Source: Prevotella sp. UBA5387
GTDB lineage: Bacteria > Bacteroidota > Bacteroidia > Bacteroidales > Bacteroidaceae
Direction: 5' to 3'
Assembly (NCBI GenBank): GCA_002407775.1
Contig: DHOP01000092.1
Span: 1-5,826, forward strand
DNA length: 5,826 nucleotides
In this document: piece by piece, positions 1-5,826 of the stretch
Numbering within the stretch: position 1 is the first letter of the stretch
Layout: each line of letters opens with the position of its first letter
Made by a program: the position numbers and the translations under genes
The notes under the pieces: model-generated
Seen by the model: the letters and a program-made list of their open reading frames with translations, nothing else
Databases searched by the model: none
Told to the model about the DNA's origin: nothing

Positions 1-10
1 TAGGCATAGT

Positions 11-120
11 CATGGCACTGCGATTAGTATCCAATCGCGGTGCCATTACTATCTAATCGCAATGCGTCTACAGCCTAATCGCACTGCGATTGGATACTAA
101 TCGCGGTGCCATTACTATCC
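11..120. repeat. Tandem array of five 22-bp repeat units (array A)
   Basis: Five contiguous 22-bp units begin at 11, 33, 55, 77 and 99. Each reads as a 6-base block, 3 bases, a 6-base block and 7 bases: AATCGC (CATGGC in unit 1), then ACT, GGT or AAT, then GCGATT, GCCATT or GCGTCT, then a tail such as ACTATCT. Where the blocks are AATCGC and GCGATT (unit 4, 77-91) they form a small perfect hairpin with a 3-base loop. The period is directly visible as AATCGC at 33, 55, 77 and 99. Units 2 and 5 are identical apart from the last base. The units abut, with no unique spacers, so this is not a CRISPR array. Function unknown; a similar array follows the lyase gene. Confidence 0.85.
12..112 (+). repeat. 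32-bp inverted repeat / long potential RNA stem within array A
   Basis: Bases 12-43 can pair with 81-112 across a 37-base loop: 30 Watson-Crick pairs plus two G-U wobbles (19 with 105, 39 with 85). On the minus strand the wobbles become A-C mismatches, so the RNA stem is better on the plus strand. No T-run follows on either side, so it is not a classical Rho-independent terminator. It could be an mRNA 3'-end structure for a gene left of the window, an extragenic palindrome, or a protein-binding element. Confidence 0.7.
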
Positions 121-226
121 AAAACCCTCCGTTCAGCATGGTGCGAAAGATGGTGTAATATCAAATTCGTAGACTTTATTTTTTATTATTCCCTTGGCAA
201 GTTGTTCTAATGGAAATACAAGTTAT

Positions 227-256
227 TTTTTCTTCGAGATACCTTTTTCTTCGAGA
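227..256 (+). promoter_or_regulatory. 13-bp direct repeat upstream of the lyase promoter (possible activator site)
   Basis: TTTTTCTTCGAGA occurs exactly twice, at 227-239 and 244-256, a period of 17 bp. The second copy ends 9 bp before the candidate -33 box at 266. Two exact copies just upstream of a promoter fit a site for a dimeric activator, for example an AraC-type output domain such as those of Bacteroidota hybrid two-component regulators that control polysaccharide genes. The repeat is seen in the sequence; the regulatory role is inference. Confidence 0.4.
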
Positions 257-265
257 AAATTTCAA

Positions 266-300
266 TTTGATAATAGCTAAACTTTAGCCCCTTATTTTTG
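266..300 (+). promoter_or_regulatory. Candidate Bacteroidota sigma-ABfr-type promoter for the lyase gene
   Basis: TTTG at 266-269 and TATTTTTG at 293-300 match the Bacteroidota primary promoter pattern (TTTG at -33, TAnnTTTG at -7). The spacing is 23 bp, slightly longer than the usual 19-21. Transcription would start near 307, giving a leader of about 108 bases before the ATG at 415. A weaker -7-like AATATTTG lies at 313-320 without a properly spaced upstream box. Confidence 0.4.
276..288. promoter_or_regulatory. Small palindrome in the promoter spacer (possible operator)
   Basis: GCTAAA, one C, then TTTAGC is a perfect 6-bp inverted repeat with a 1-bp centre. It sits between the candidate -33 and -7 boxes, where a bound repressor would block RNA polymerase. 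A 12-base match in AT-rich DNA can be chance, so the operator role is only a suggestion. Confidence 0.25.
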
Positions 301-414
301 TCTTTAAACTATAATATTTGATTCAAGAGGTAAAATCCATCTATAACAACGTGAATACTACACCATTATTCGTTATTTTTGCACTATCATAAATCTCAAA
401 ATAAACCTATATTT

Positions 415-477
415 ATGAACAAGTCAGTGATCGTGTGTGCTTTTTTGGCACTATGTTTTCAGCAACCTATCCATGCA
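415..477 (+). other. Sec signal peptide of the lyase
   Basis: Residues 1-21: a short basic start (MNK), a hydrophobic core (VIVCAFLALCF), a polar stretch, and a signal peptidase I site after IHA, before Gln22. LALC is a poor lipobox because Leu occupies the position before Cys, so a lipoprotein is less likely. Confidence 0.8.
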
Positions 478-3400
478 CAACGAGTGATGGATAAGCTCAG
501 CCGTGGTATTGTCGCTGTTCCAGGTCGTAGCGGTGGCTACCACGTTAGTTGGCGAAAACAAGGGTCAGAATACTATGACACACAGTACAATCTGTACCGC
601 AATGGGACTAAAGTAGCAGGCCCAATGAAGTTATCAAACTATGAGGATATGGGAGGCAACGCCAATAGCACCTACGAGGTGGAAGCCATTGTCAACGGAG
701 AGAGCCAAGGCCGTAGCGCTTCGACCAAGGCTTGGGCAAGCCAGTATCTTTCTATACCAATTCAGCCGGCTATCAATAGAGCAGGAGTAGACGTCACTAA
801 CGGTTACTCTCTCAATGATATATCTTTGGCTGATGTAGATGGTGACGGAATGGTCGAGTTGTTTTTGAAGCGGCGTAACGACAGCGGTAATATCTCACAG
901 ACCAGCAACAAGACTGATTTCAATCGCTATGAGGTTTATAATTTGCAGGGCAAGCGCCTATGGTGGATTGACATGGGTCCCAATATGATGTCCGGACCTG
1001 ATGAGCAGTGGGACATGATTGGTAACGATTGGGATGGCGATGGCAAGGCAGAAGCCTTGCTTCGTGGTGCCGATAATATGATTATCCACACTGCTGATGG
1101 TCAGACCATCAACATCGGAGACATGAATTACGATAATGGCACGGGATATACCACTCGCGCAGAGTATACCCATACTGGCAATGAATATTTGCTTTACCTA
1201 AATGGTGAGACTGGCGTGCCTTACGGATATGACGGTAGCAGCGGGGCCTATACACCCATGGCATACCCACTTCCACGCTTCGAACTTGGTGAGACTGATT
1301 ATGCTACGGTGTGGGGTTCGGCAGATACAGGGCATCGATCGAGTAAGCATTTCTTTGGAGCACCATACTTGGACGGCAAACATCCGAGTATTTTCCTTGG
1401 ACGAGGAGCTTATACAAGACACAAGATGTGTGCCCTCGACGTGAACCCTGTTACTCATCAACTGACACAACGATGGCGTTGGAACACCTATGATGGCAGT
1501 AGTCCATGGTTTGGCAACGGTTATCATAATTACCAAATTGCCGATGTTGACATTGATGGAAGAGACGAAATCATGTTCGGTAACATGGTGATCGATGACA
1601 ACGGGCGTGGACTTGTAACCACCGGCCTTGGTCATGGGGATGCCCAGCATTGCGGTGACCTCGATCCATATCGCTGGGGGCTTGAACAGTTTGAGTGCAA
1701 CGAGACAAATGCGGGAGCAAGTTACTGGTCGGCAGCAACTGGACAAATGTATTATAGAAAGGCAAGTGGTGGAGATGATGGGCGTGCATTGGCAGGCAAT
1801 TTCACCAACGATTATCCTGGGGCAGAAGGTCGTACCATTAGTACTGGAATCATAGGATTGTCATCAGACCAGGTACTTCCTGTGGATGCAGATAGCAAGA
1901 TGGCATGGGCAGACCTCAATATGCGAATCTATTGGGACGATGATCTGCTTGACGAAATATTCGATAGCCCAGGCACGGAGCGTGCAGCCTCCATCACAAA
2001 ATGGGGCAATGGCCGCATCTTCACATCCATGGGGCAGCTCAACAACTCTTCAAAGAATAATCCATGTGCCCTTGGTGACATCCTTGGTGATTGGAGAGAG
2101 GAGTTCATTGTACGTAATGGAGCGAGTGAACTTTTGCTTTATACGACTGATTACCCCACGACTTACGACATTTATACGCTTTGGGACGACCACGAGTATC
2201 GCAATGCCATGGCTTGGCAGTGCATAGGGTACAACCAACCTCCACACCCCAGTTTCTTCCTCGGTGAGGCCGATGGCATTACACAAGCACCACCACCAGT
2301 AACTTTAGAAGGACGTACCACGGTGTCCAATGGTGCAACCATAGAAACAACTAAGGCACATCTGCTATTGGCAGACCAGGCCGATATGACCGTCAACGTT
2401 GCTGATGGTGCGTCACCATGGATCGTAACAGATAATGCCCCTTGTATTGTCCAGGGGTCAGGAGCTGACAACGAACGCAGCCTTACGCCTCCCACAACCT
2501 ATACTTATTACACACATACACTTACTGGTGGTGCCTTCTCAGGTAGCACTCGTGTGGTGAAGCAAGGCGAAGGTGTGCTCGTCATGCCATCTGTTGTGGA
2601 GACCTATACTGGTCCTACCGATGTGTGGAATGGCACATTGAAGTTTGACGGCACGTTGTCGGCAAGTCATCTTTGGCTCAATCGACATACCAAGCTTATG
2701 TCTAATGGAGGTACTTTCAATGCAGGAGTGCAGGCAGACTACAATGCCACAATATATCCAGGAGGACAAAACAAGGTTGGTGAGATGACCATCTCACAGC
2801 TCGATCTGAAGTTTGGCTCAAGGGTGATGATTGATATAGAAGGTGACAAGGCTGACAAACTTAACCTTTCAAAGCTCACTTTAGAGACAAAGGATTGGGG
2901 AGAATATGGCCCTAAGTATAAGACACCAGTCTTTCAAATCAACGCCATCGGTGATTTGGCAGACGGGAAATATGACCTCGGAATGCTTGGCACAATACAA
3001 GGTGAACTTGAAAGTATCTTGATTGAGGGGATATCTAATAAGCGCACATTTCTTTCCATTGAATCGGGGCACCTCTATCTTAACGTGATGACATTGCGCG
3101 ATAAGGCTATCGTGGTTTGGAATGGGACCACCAGTTCTAACATATGGGACTTTGGTGTGACACAAAACTTCTTGAACCAAGGAGTATCTGATTATTCTTC
3201 TTTGGGTGACGATATTACTTTTAACGATTCGGCTGCCGTTACTGATGTAGTTATTAAGGGCGCAGTTCGTCCTAGCTCTTTGCTCTTTGCCAACGAAAAC
3301 AAAAACTACACCCTCTCAGGAGATAGCATTGTCAGCATGGCTACGCTTACCAAGAATGGTGCCGGTATGTTGACCGTTAACACAAAAAATAGACTTGGCA

Positions 3401-4971
3401 AAACAATTATCAATGGGGGTAAAGTCGTGGTCAACACCTTGGCTAATCTTACTGGTGTTAATTTGGGGGCATTAGGTGATGCTTCACAAAGCATTACGCT
3501 TAACAATGGAGCAACATTGCAAAATAATAAAACCATCACTACCGACCAACCTATCTATGTGAATGGGTCAGGTTCGATATTTACAGCGCCTGGAACATCT
3601 CTCATTCTGAACCAAGGGCCTAAGGGACCGGGTGCCGTGATGACAAAATTGGGTGACGGAACACTGTCTTTTGGAGGCGGAGGTAATGTAGGTAGGCTTG
3701 TGATAAGTCGCGGTGTCGTAAATGATGTGGAGGTCAATAATCTCATTCAACTTCCTGACACAGTGGAGTTTGTCAGTGGAACGCTCTATGATCCTGCCTC
3801 TGAAGGTACCTATTCTGGAAATCCTACTAATTTCGTGGTACCCGCTGGGGCTACAGGAACGTTCTATGCTGACCCTCGATGCGACTACACTGGAACATTG
3901 ACGGGCAAGGGAACCTTTAATGTCTATGATTCATGGATACGCTGTACATTTAGTGGTGACTGGAGCAAATTTGAAGGGACGGTAATTCCTAGGGTTACTA
4001 ATCGATCTGCAGGACAGGTCTATGACAATACAACATTTGACTTTACCAACTCCTATGGCTTGCCAAAAGCTACACTAAATATTCCCTCCGGCGTAACGGT
4101 CAGCAACAATGGGAAGACCTTTGCATTGGGCAGTGTAATTGGTTCAGGAACTTTAGCCGGAGTTGGAGCTTGGATAGTAGGAGGCAATAATGCAGACTTC
4201 ACTTTTGGAGTGACAGCTACCAGTAAAGTAATTAAGCGCGGGTCGGGTCGCATGTGGATTCTTACGACCAATAAACTGCAAGACCAAGTCCAGGTGGACG
4301 AGGGGATACTATCATTCACAACAGGCACAACAAATCCGGTAGTAGGTTCCACATTAGTTGTAAATGGCAACGCACAGGTCCAAGCCACAGGTCTTGTTAG
4401 TTCCATCGTTTTCAACGACAATTCTGTTTTCACGGCAGTGAATCCATTACTCAAGGAGCGCGGAGGTGTTTTCAAGACGAGTGCTTTGTTCCGAATGAAT
4501 GATAATTCACAGGTAAATTTTGTCATCTCGAGTGGTAATGGCAGCCAAGTGGTCAATTCTAAGATTGATTGTGGGAACTTCTTATATCTCACTAACGTAA
4601 ATGTCACATTAGGTTCTAGTTATGTGCCTGCGGTTGGGGATAGCATCTGTCTTTGGACGTGTAAAACATTATATCAAGCTCCAACTAGCATAACTTTACC
4701 AGTATTGCCGACAGGAATGGAGTGGGAAAGTAGCTCGCTGACCAATAAGAGTGCCACAGGCTATCTGCGCATTATGGCTTCCACAGGCATCAAGGACAAT
4801 ATGTTTGCTGATGAAACTACCGTAGAGGTCTTTACATTAAGCGGCATCAAAGTGGGCGAGTTTCAGTGCTCCTCGTTCGATTTGCCTAGACTCATCAAAG
4901 GAAAAGGACTTGGAGGCGGTACCTTTGTCGTGAGATCTTCTAAAGGCTCGCGTGTTATGGTCGTGAAATAG
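415..4971 (+). CDS. Secreted rhamnogalacturonan lyase (PL11) with PATR beta-strand repeats and T9SS-like sorting tail, 1518 aa
   Basis: Predicted to cleave the rhamnogalacturonan I backbone of pectin by beta-elimination, outside the cell or on its surface. The ATG at 415 is chosen over an in-frame TTG at 379 because it places a Sec signal peptide (residues 1-21, ending IHA before Gln22) at the very N-terminus. Residues about 23-618 are a full PL11 domain: an N-terminal segment with SRGIVAVPG, calcium-loop motifs DVDGDG (140-145), DWDGDG (205-210) and DVDIDG (377-382), NGYHN (368-372), GLGHGDAQH (404-412), and the closing YNQPPHP (606-612). PL11 enzymes such as Bacillus YesW are about 600 residues, so the catalytic part is complete. 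Residues about 619-1456 are glycine- and beta-rich, with four PATR-like repeats. Residues about 1457-1518 resemble a T9SS tail. A terminator follows at 5003, so the gene is probably monocistronic. The lyase call is firm; substrate preference and the role of the repeats are inference. Confidence 0.92.
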   Translation: MNKSVIVCAFLALCFQQPIHAQRVMDKLSRGIVAVPGRSGGYHVSWRKQGSEYYDTQYNLYRNGTKVAGPMKLSNYEDMGGNANSTYEVEAIVNGESQGRSASTKAWASQYLSIPIQPAINRAGVDVTNGYSLNDISLADVDGDGMVELFLKRRNDSGNISQTSNKTDFNRYEVYNLQGKRLWWIDMGPNMMSGPDEQWDMIGNDWDGDGKAEALLRGADNMIIHTADGQTINIGDMNYDNGTGYTTRAEYTHTGNEYLLYLNGETGVPYGYDGSSGAYTPMAYPLPRFELGETDYATVWGSADTGHRSSKHFFGAPYLDGKHPSIFLGRGAYTRHKMCALDVNPVTHQLTQRWRWNTYDGSSPWFGNGYHNYQIADVDIDGRDEIMFGNMVIDDNGRGLVTTGLGHGDAQHCGDLDPYRWGLEQFECNETNAGASYWSAATGQMYYRKASGGDDGRALAGNFTNDYPGAEGRTISTGIIGLSSDQVLPVDADSKMAWADLNMRIYWDDDLLDEIFDSPGTERAASITKWGNGRIFTSMGQLNNSSKNNPCALGDILGDWREEFIVRNGASELLLYTTDYPTTYDIYTLWDDHEYRNAMAWQCIGYNQPPHPSFFLGEADGITQAPPPVTLEGRTTVSNGATIETTKAHLLLADQADMTVNVADGASPWIVTDNAPCIVQGSGADNERSLTPPTTYTYYTHTLTGGAFSGSTRVVKQGEGVLVMPSVVETYTGPTDVWNGTLKFDGTLSASHLWLNRHTKLMSNGGTFNAGVQADYNATIYPGGQNKVGEMTISQLDLKFGSRVMIDIEGDKADKLNLSKLTLETKDWGEYGPKYKTPVFQINAIGDLADGKYDLGMLGTIQGELESILIEGISNKRTFLSIESGHLYLNVMTLRDKAIVVWNGTTSSNIWDFGVTQNFLNQGVSDYSSLGDDITFNDSAAVTDVVIKGAVRPSSLLFANENKNYTLSGDSIVSMATLTKNGAGMLTVNTKNRLGKTIINGGKVVVNTLANLTGVNLGALGDASQSITLNNGATLQNNKTITTDQPIYVNGSGSIFTAPGTSLILNQGPKGPGAVMTKLGDGTLSFGGGGNVGRLVISRGVVNDVEVNNLIQLPDTVEFVSGTLYDPASEGTYSGNPTNFVVPAGATGTFYADPRCDYTGTLTGKGTFNVYDSWIRCTFSGDWSKFEGTVIPRVTNRSAGQVYDNTTFDFTNSYGLPKATLNIPSGVTVSNNGKTFALGSVIGSGTLAGVGAWIVGGNNADFTFGVTATSKVIKRGSGRMWILTTNKLQDQVQVDEGILSFTTGTTNPVVGSTLVVNGNAQVQATGLVSSIVFNDNSVFTAVNPLLKERGGVFKTSALFRMNDNSQVNFVISSGNGSQVVNSKIDCGNFLYLTNVNVTLGSSYVPAVGDSICLWTCKTLYQAPTSITLPVLPTGMEWESSSLTNKSATGYLRIMASTGIKDNMFADETTVEVFTLSGIKVGEFQCSSFDLPRLIKGKGLGGGTFVVRSSKGSRVMVVK
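2554..2652 (+). other. PATR-like beta-strand repeat 1 (protein residues about 714-746)
   Basis: The pattern VVKQGEGVLVMP, then YTGPTDVWNGTLKFDG, matches the autotransporter-associated beta-strand repeat (lysine, glycine-x-glycine, a hydrophobic strand, then a glycine-rich turn and a strand ending in LxFDG). A K/GxG segment of this kind following the PL11 domain recalls other Bacteroidota PL11 proteins (from memory, not searched). Confidence 0.6.
3346..3445 (+). other. PATR-like beta-strand repeat 2 (protein residues about 978-1010)
   Basis: LTKNGAGMLTVNTKNRLGKT followed by a strand ending GGKVVVN is a textbook PATR unit. It is preceded, from residue 902, by a block opening WNGTTSSNIWDFG and containing LGDDITFNDS and NYTLSGD, the usual lead-in to PATR segments in large surface proteins of Bacteroidota and Planctomycetota. 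This is the clearest of the four. Confidence 0.7.
3637..3720 (+). other. PATR-like beta-strand repeat 3 (protein residues about 1075-1102)
   Basis: VMTKLGDGTLSFGGGGNVGR, then a strand ending SRGVVN. Same K-x-G-x-G-x-L pattern, slightly shorter than repeats 1 and 2. Confidence 0.6.
4228..4323 (+). other. PATR-like beta-strand repeat 4 (protein residues about 1272-1303)
   Basis: VIKRGSGRMWILTTNKLQDQ, then VQVDEGILSFT. Divergent but keeps the K-x-G-x-G core and the closing EGxLxF strand. Confidence 0.55.
4783..4968 (+). other. T9SS-like C-terminal sorting domain (protein residues about 1457-1518)
   Basis: Starts TGIKDN, followed by VEVFTLSGIKVGEF, a central strand, GGGTFVVRSSKG and the final RVMVVK. 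The order (first strand with YxLxG-like motif, G-x-F/Y-x-V strand, last strand ending in a basic VxVK) matches the Por-secretion-system tail of Bacteroidota. The GKGLGGGTF stretch is more glycine-rich than the usual LPKGVYIV. Such tails direct export across the outer membrane and are normally cleaved, with surface attachment or release. Confidence 0.65.
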
Positions 4972-4997
4972 GCCTTTTCGACTTGCCAAAGGGTATC

Positions 4998-5085
4998 AAT
5001 GGCAGCGTGATTCAATTTGATTTACACTATGATTCAAATTGAATCACGCTGTTTTTGTTATCTAATCACGCTACACTTATGGAAT
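4998..5085. repeat. Second set of 22-bp-period repeat units (array B) after the lyase stop codon
   Basis: Four units start at 4998, 5020, 5042 and 5064 with the same 6-3-6-7 layout as array A: AATGGC-AGC-GTGATT, ATTTAC-ACT-ATGATT, AATCAC-GCT-GTTTTT and AATCAC-GCT-ACACTT, each with a 7-base tail. Unit 1 resembles the first unit of array A (ATGGCA, then GATT). Unit 3 ends TTATCT like unit 2 of array A. A more degenerate unit may precede it at 4976-4997. The shared period and block layout argue for one family; the sequences are diverged, so homology is likely but not proven. Confidence 0.55.
5003..5058 (+). terminator. Rho-independent terminator of the lyase gene
   Basis: A perfect 18-bp inverted repeat (5003-5020 with 5034-5051; arm CAGCGTGATTCAATTTGA) with a 13-base loop, immediately followed by TTTTTGTT. 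It lies 31 bases after the stop at 4971. The T-run is only on the plus-strand side, so it acts on transcripts from the lyase gene. The stem is built from units 1-3 of array B. Confidence 0.88.
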
Positions 5086-5181
5086 AATAGCATATTGATT
5101 GATTTTCGATATATAAATCAAACAAATGTATTGAAAATCTAAAAAAGTTGGTCTCATGGTCTAAGTTATAAAGAAAACGAT

Positions 5182-5189
5182 TATATTTG
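5182..5189 (+). promoter_or_regulatory. Candidate -7 box of the MFS transporter promoter
   Basis: TATATTTG is an exact match to the Bacteroidota -7 consensus TAnnTTTG. No clear TTTG is found 19-21 bp upstream (nearest TTG at 5148-5150 is too far), so the -33 half is weak. Transcription would start near 5196, about 23 bases before the ATG at 5219 and 62 before the ATG at 5258. Confidence 0.5.
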
Positions 5190-5218
5190 CAAGTATAGCA
5201 TTGACTTCTCGATAGTCT

Positions 5219-5824
5219 ATGTTTCCTGACTTTATTACTATCTATAATCTTCAACATATGGCTCCTTCAGACAATTACCAACAATCACAGGTGAGTAGTA
5301 CTGTTGCTGCGCAATTTCAAGGTAATGACAAGCTATTGCTAGGCATGATATGTGGAGTACTTGGTTTTTGGCTTTTCGCACAGAGTATGCTCGATGTTAA
5401 TCTTGTGATGGGCAAAAGCTTGAACTTAAACTCCTCTACACTGAACCTTGCCGTTTCGATTACAGCTATGGTCTCTGGTATGTTTATTGTGATTATTGGT
5501 CGTTTGGGAGATTTGCTTGGTCATGCTCGTATCTTGCGCACAGGCTATGTCATATCTATTCTCGGAATGTTGATGATTGCTTCTGTGCCACCAACCAATG
5601 CGGCCGCACCCATCTTGATTACCGGTCGAATACTTTTAGGATTGTCTGGAGCAACCATCATGCCTACGAGTTTGGCTTTAGTGACGATGTATTGGCACGG
5701 AGCTGCCCAACAGAGGGCTATAAGCATATGGTCGATGGGTTCATGGGGTGGTGGTGCCTTTGCTTCTTTTTTTGGTGGAACGATATCTAAATATTTTAAT
5801 ACTATAATACTCCCCAATATTTAG
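5219..5824 (+). CDS. MFS efflux transporter, DHA2-like, N-terminal part only (truncated, 201 aa)
   Basis: An inner-membrane proton-driven exporter of the drug:H+ antiporter (14-helix, QacA-like) type, by family resemblance; substrate unknown. With the ATG at 5219, helices lie at about 39-59, 75-96, 108-125, 130-152 and 167-189. MFS motif A is visible as GRLGDLLGHAR (94-104) between helices 2 and 3, the motif B arginine as ITGRILLGLSG (134-144) in helix 4, and a glycine-rich helix 5 (GSWGGGAFASFFGG). An in-frame ATG at 5258 (MAPSDNY) is an equally possible start. Family members are about 450-500 residues and normally continue after this point with a YFGWRWIF-like segment; here the protein becomes KYFNTIILPNI and stops. 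No other frame restores the motif in the remaining bases, so a simple frameshift is not supported; insertion, rearrangement or an assembly junction near 5795 is likelier. Probably non-functional as seen. Confidence 0.8.
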   Translation: MFPDFITIYNLQHMAPSDNYQQSQVSSTVAAQFQGNDKLLLGMICGVLGFWLFAQSMLDVNLVMGKSLNLNSSTLNLAVSITAMVSGMFIVIIGRLGDLLGHARILRTGYVISILGMLMIASVPPTNAAAPILITGRILLGLSGATIMPTSLALVTMYWHGAAQQRAISIWSMGSWGGGAFASFFGGTISKYFNTIILPNI

Positions 5825-5826
5825 AC
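5788..5826. other. AT-rich sequence replacing the expected MFS continuation (possible junction)
   Basis: From about 5788 the sequence no longer codes for family-like residues. It contains an 8-bp inverted repeat (TAAATATT at 5788-5795, AATATTTA at 5816-5823) and an adjacent 8-bp near-duplicate (TAATACTA at 5797-5804, TAATACTC at 5805-5812). This could be the edge of an inserted element or a join between unrelated sequences. The window ends too soon to tell, and short matches in AT-rich DNA may be chance. Confidence 0.3.

Noticed and set aside
11..120. CRISPR array
   Set aside because: The 22-bp units abut with no unique spacers, differ from each other, and no cas gene is present.
12..120. 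Intrinsic terminator in array A
   Set aside because: The stem is strong, but no T-run follows it on either strand; reported as an inverted repeat instead.
1198..1746. 182-residue open frame on the minus strand inside the lyase gene
   Set aside because: It lies wholly within the strongly supported PL11 coding sequence, has no recognisable domain, and is an antisense shadow of that frame.
4053..4607. 184-residue open frame on the minus strand opposite the PATR region
   Set aside because: Low-complexity T/V/P/L-rich composition expected from the complement of glycine/threonine/asparagine-rich coding sequence; no start context or domain.
415..4971. Lyase as a classical type V autotransporter
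   Set aside because: PATR repeats suggest it, but there is no C-terminal 12-strand barrel; the tail fits T9SS sorting.
5101..5139. GATTTTC / GAAAATC inverted repeat in the MFS upstream region as an operator
   Set aside because: Only 7 bp with a 25-bp gap in AT-rich DNA, and it is well upstream of the -7 box; chance is a sufficient explanation.
5066..5257. 63-residue open frame on the minus strand in the lyase-MFS gap
   Set aside because: It covers repeat unit 4 and the MFS promoter and start, has no family resemblance, and is in AT-rich DNA where such frames are frequent.

Overview
The window looks like Bacteroidota DNA, most likely Prevotellaceae (Prevotella/Segatella type) from a gut or rumen community. 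The basis is a secreted pectin-degrading lyase with a type IX secretion (T9SS)-like C-terminal tail, Bacteroidota-style promoter boxes (TTTG at -33, TAnnTTTG at -7), the lack of clear Shine-Dalgarno sequences, and moderate GC with AT-rich intergenic DNA. The genus is inference.

Layout. Positions 1-414 hold no convincing gene. They carry a 22-bp-period repeat array (11-120) that can fold into a long stem, then an AT-rich leader with a 13-bp direct repeat, a small palindrome and a candidate promoter. Positions 415-4971 are one very large gene: a signal peptide, a complete family PL11 rhamnogalacturonan lyase domain, about 840 residues of beta-strand-rich sequence with four PATR-like (autotransporter-associated) repeats, and a T9SS-like sorting tail. 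Directly after its stop come a second set of 22-bp-period units (4998-5085), two of which form a strong intrinsic terminator. A promoter-like TATATTTG box (5182-5189) then precedes the start of a drug-efflux-type MFS transporter (5219-5824), which matches the family through about transmembrane segment 5 and then breaks into unrelated AT-rich sequence and a stop, two bases before the window ends.

Function. The lyase would be exported by Sec, moved across the outer membrane by T9SS, and cut the rhamnogalacturonan I backbone of pectin at or near the cell surface. No SusC/SusD pair, regulator or other pectinase is visible, so a polysaccharide utilisation locus can be neither shown nor excluded. 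The transporter has its own promoter-like element and is separated by a terminator, so it is probably an independent unit.

The least expected signal is non-coding: repeats with the same 22-bp period and internal 6-3-6-7 layout lie on both sides of the lyase gene, in one case forming a 32-bp stem and in the other the terminator.
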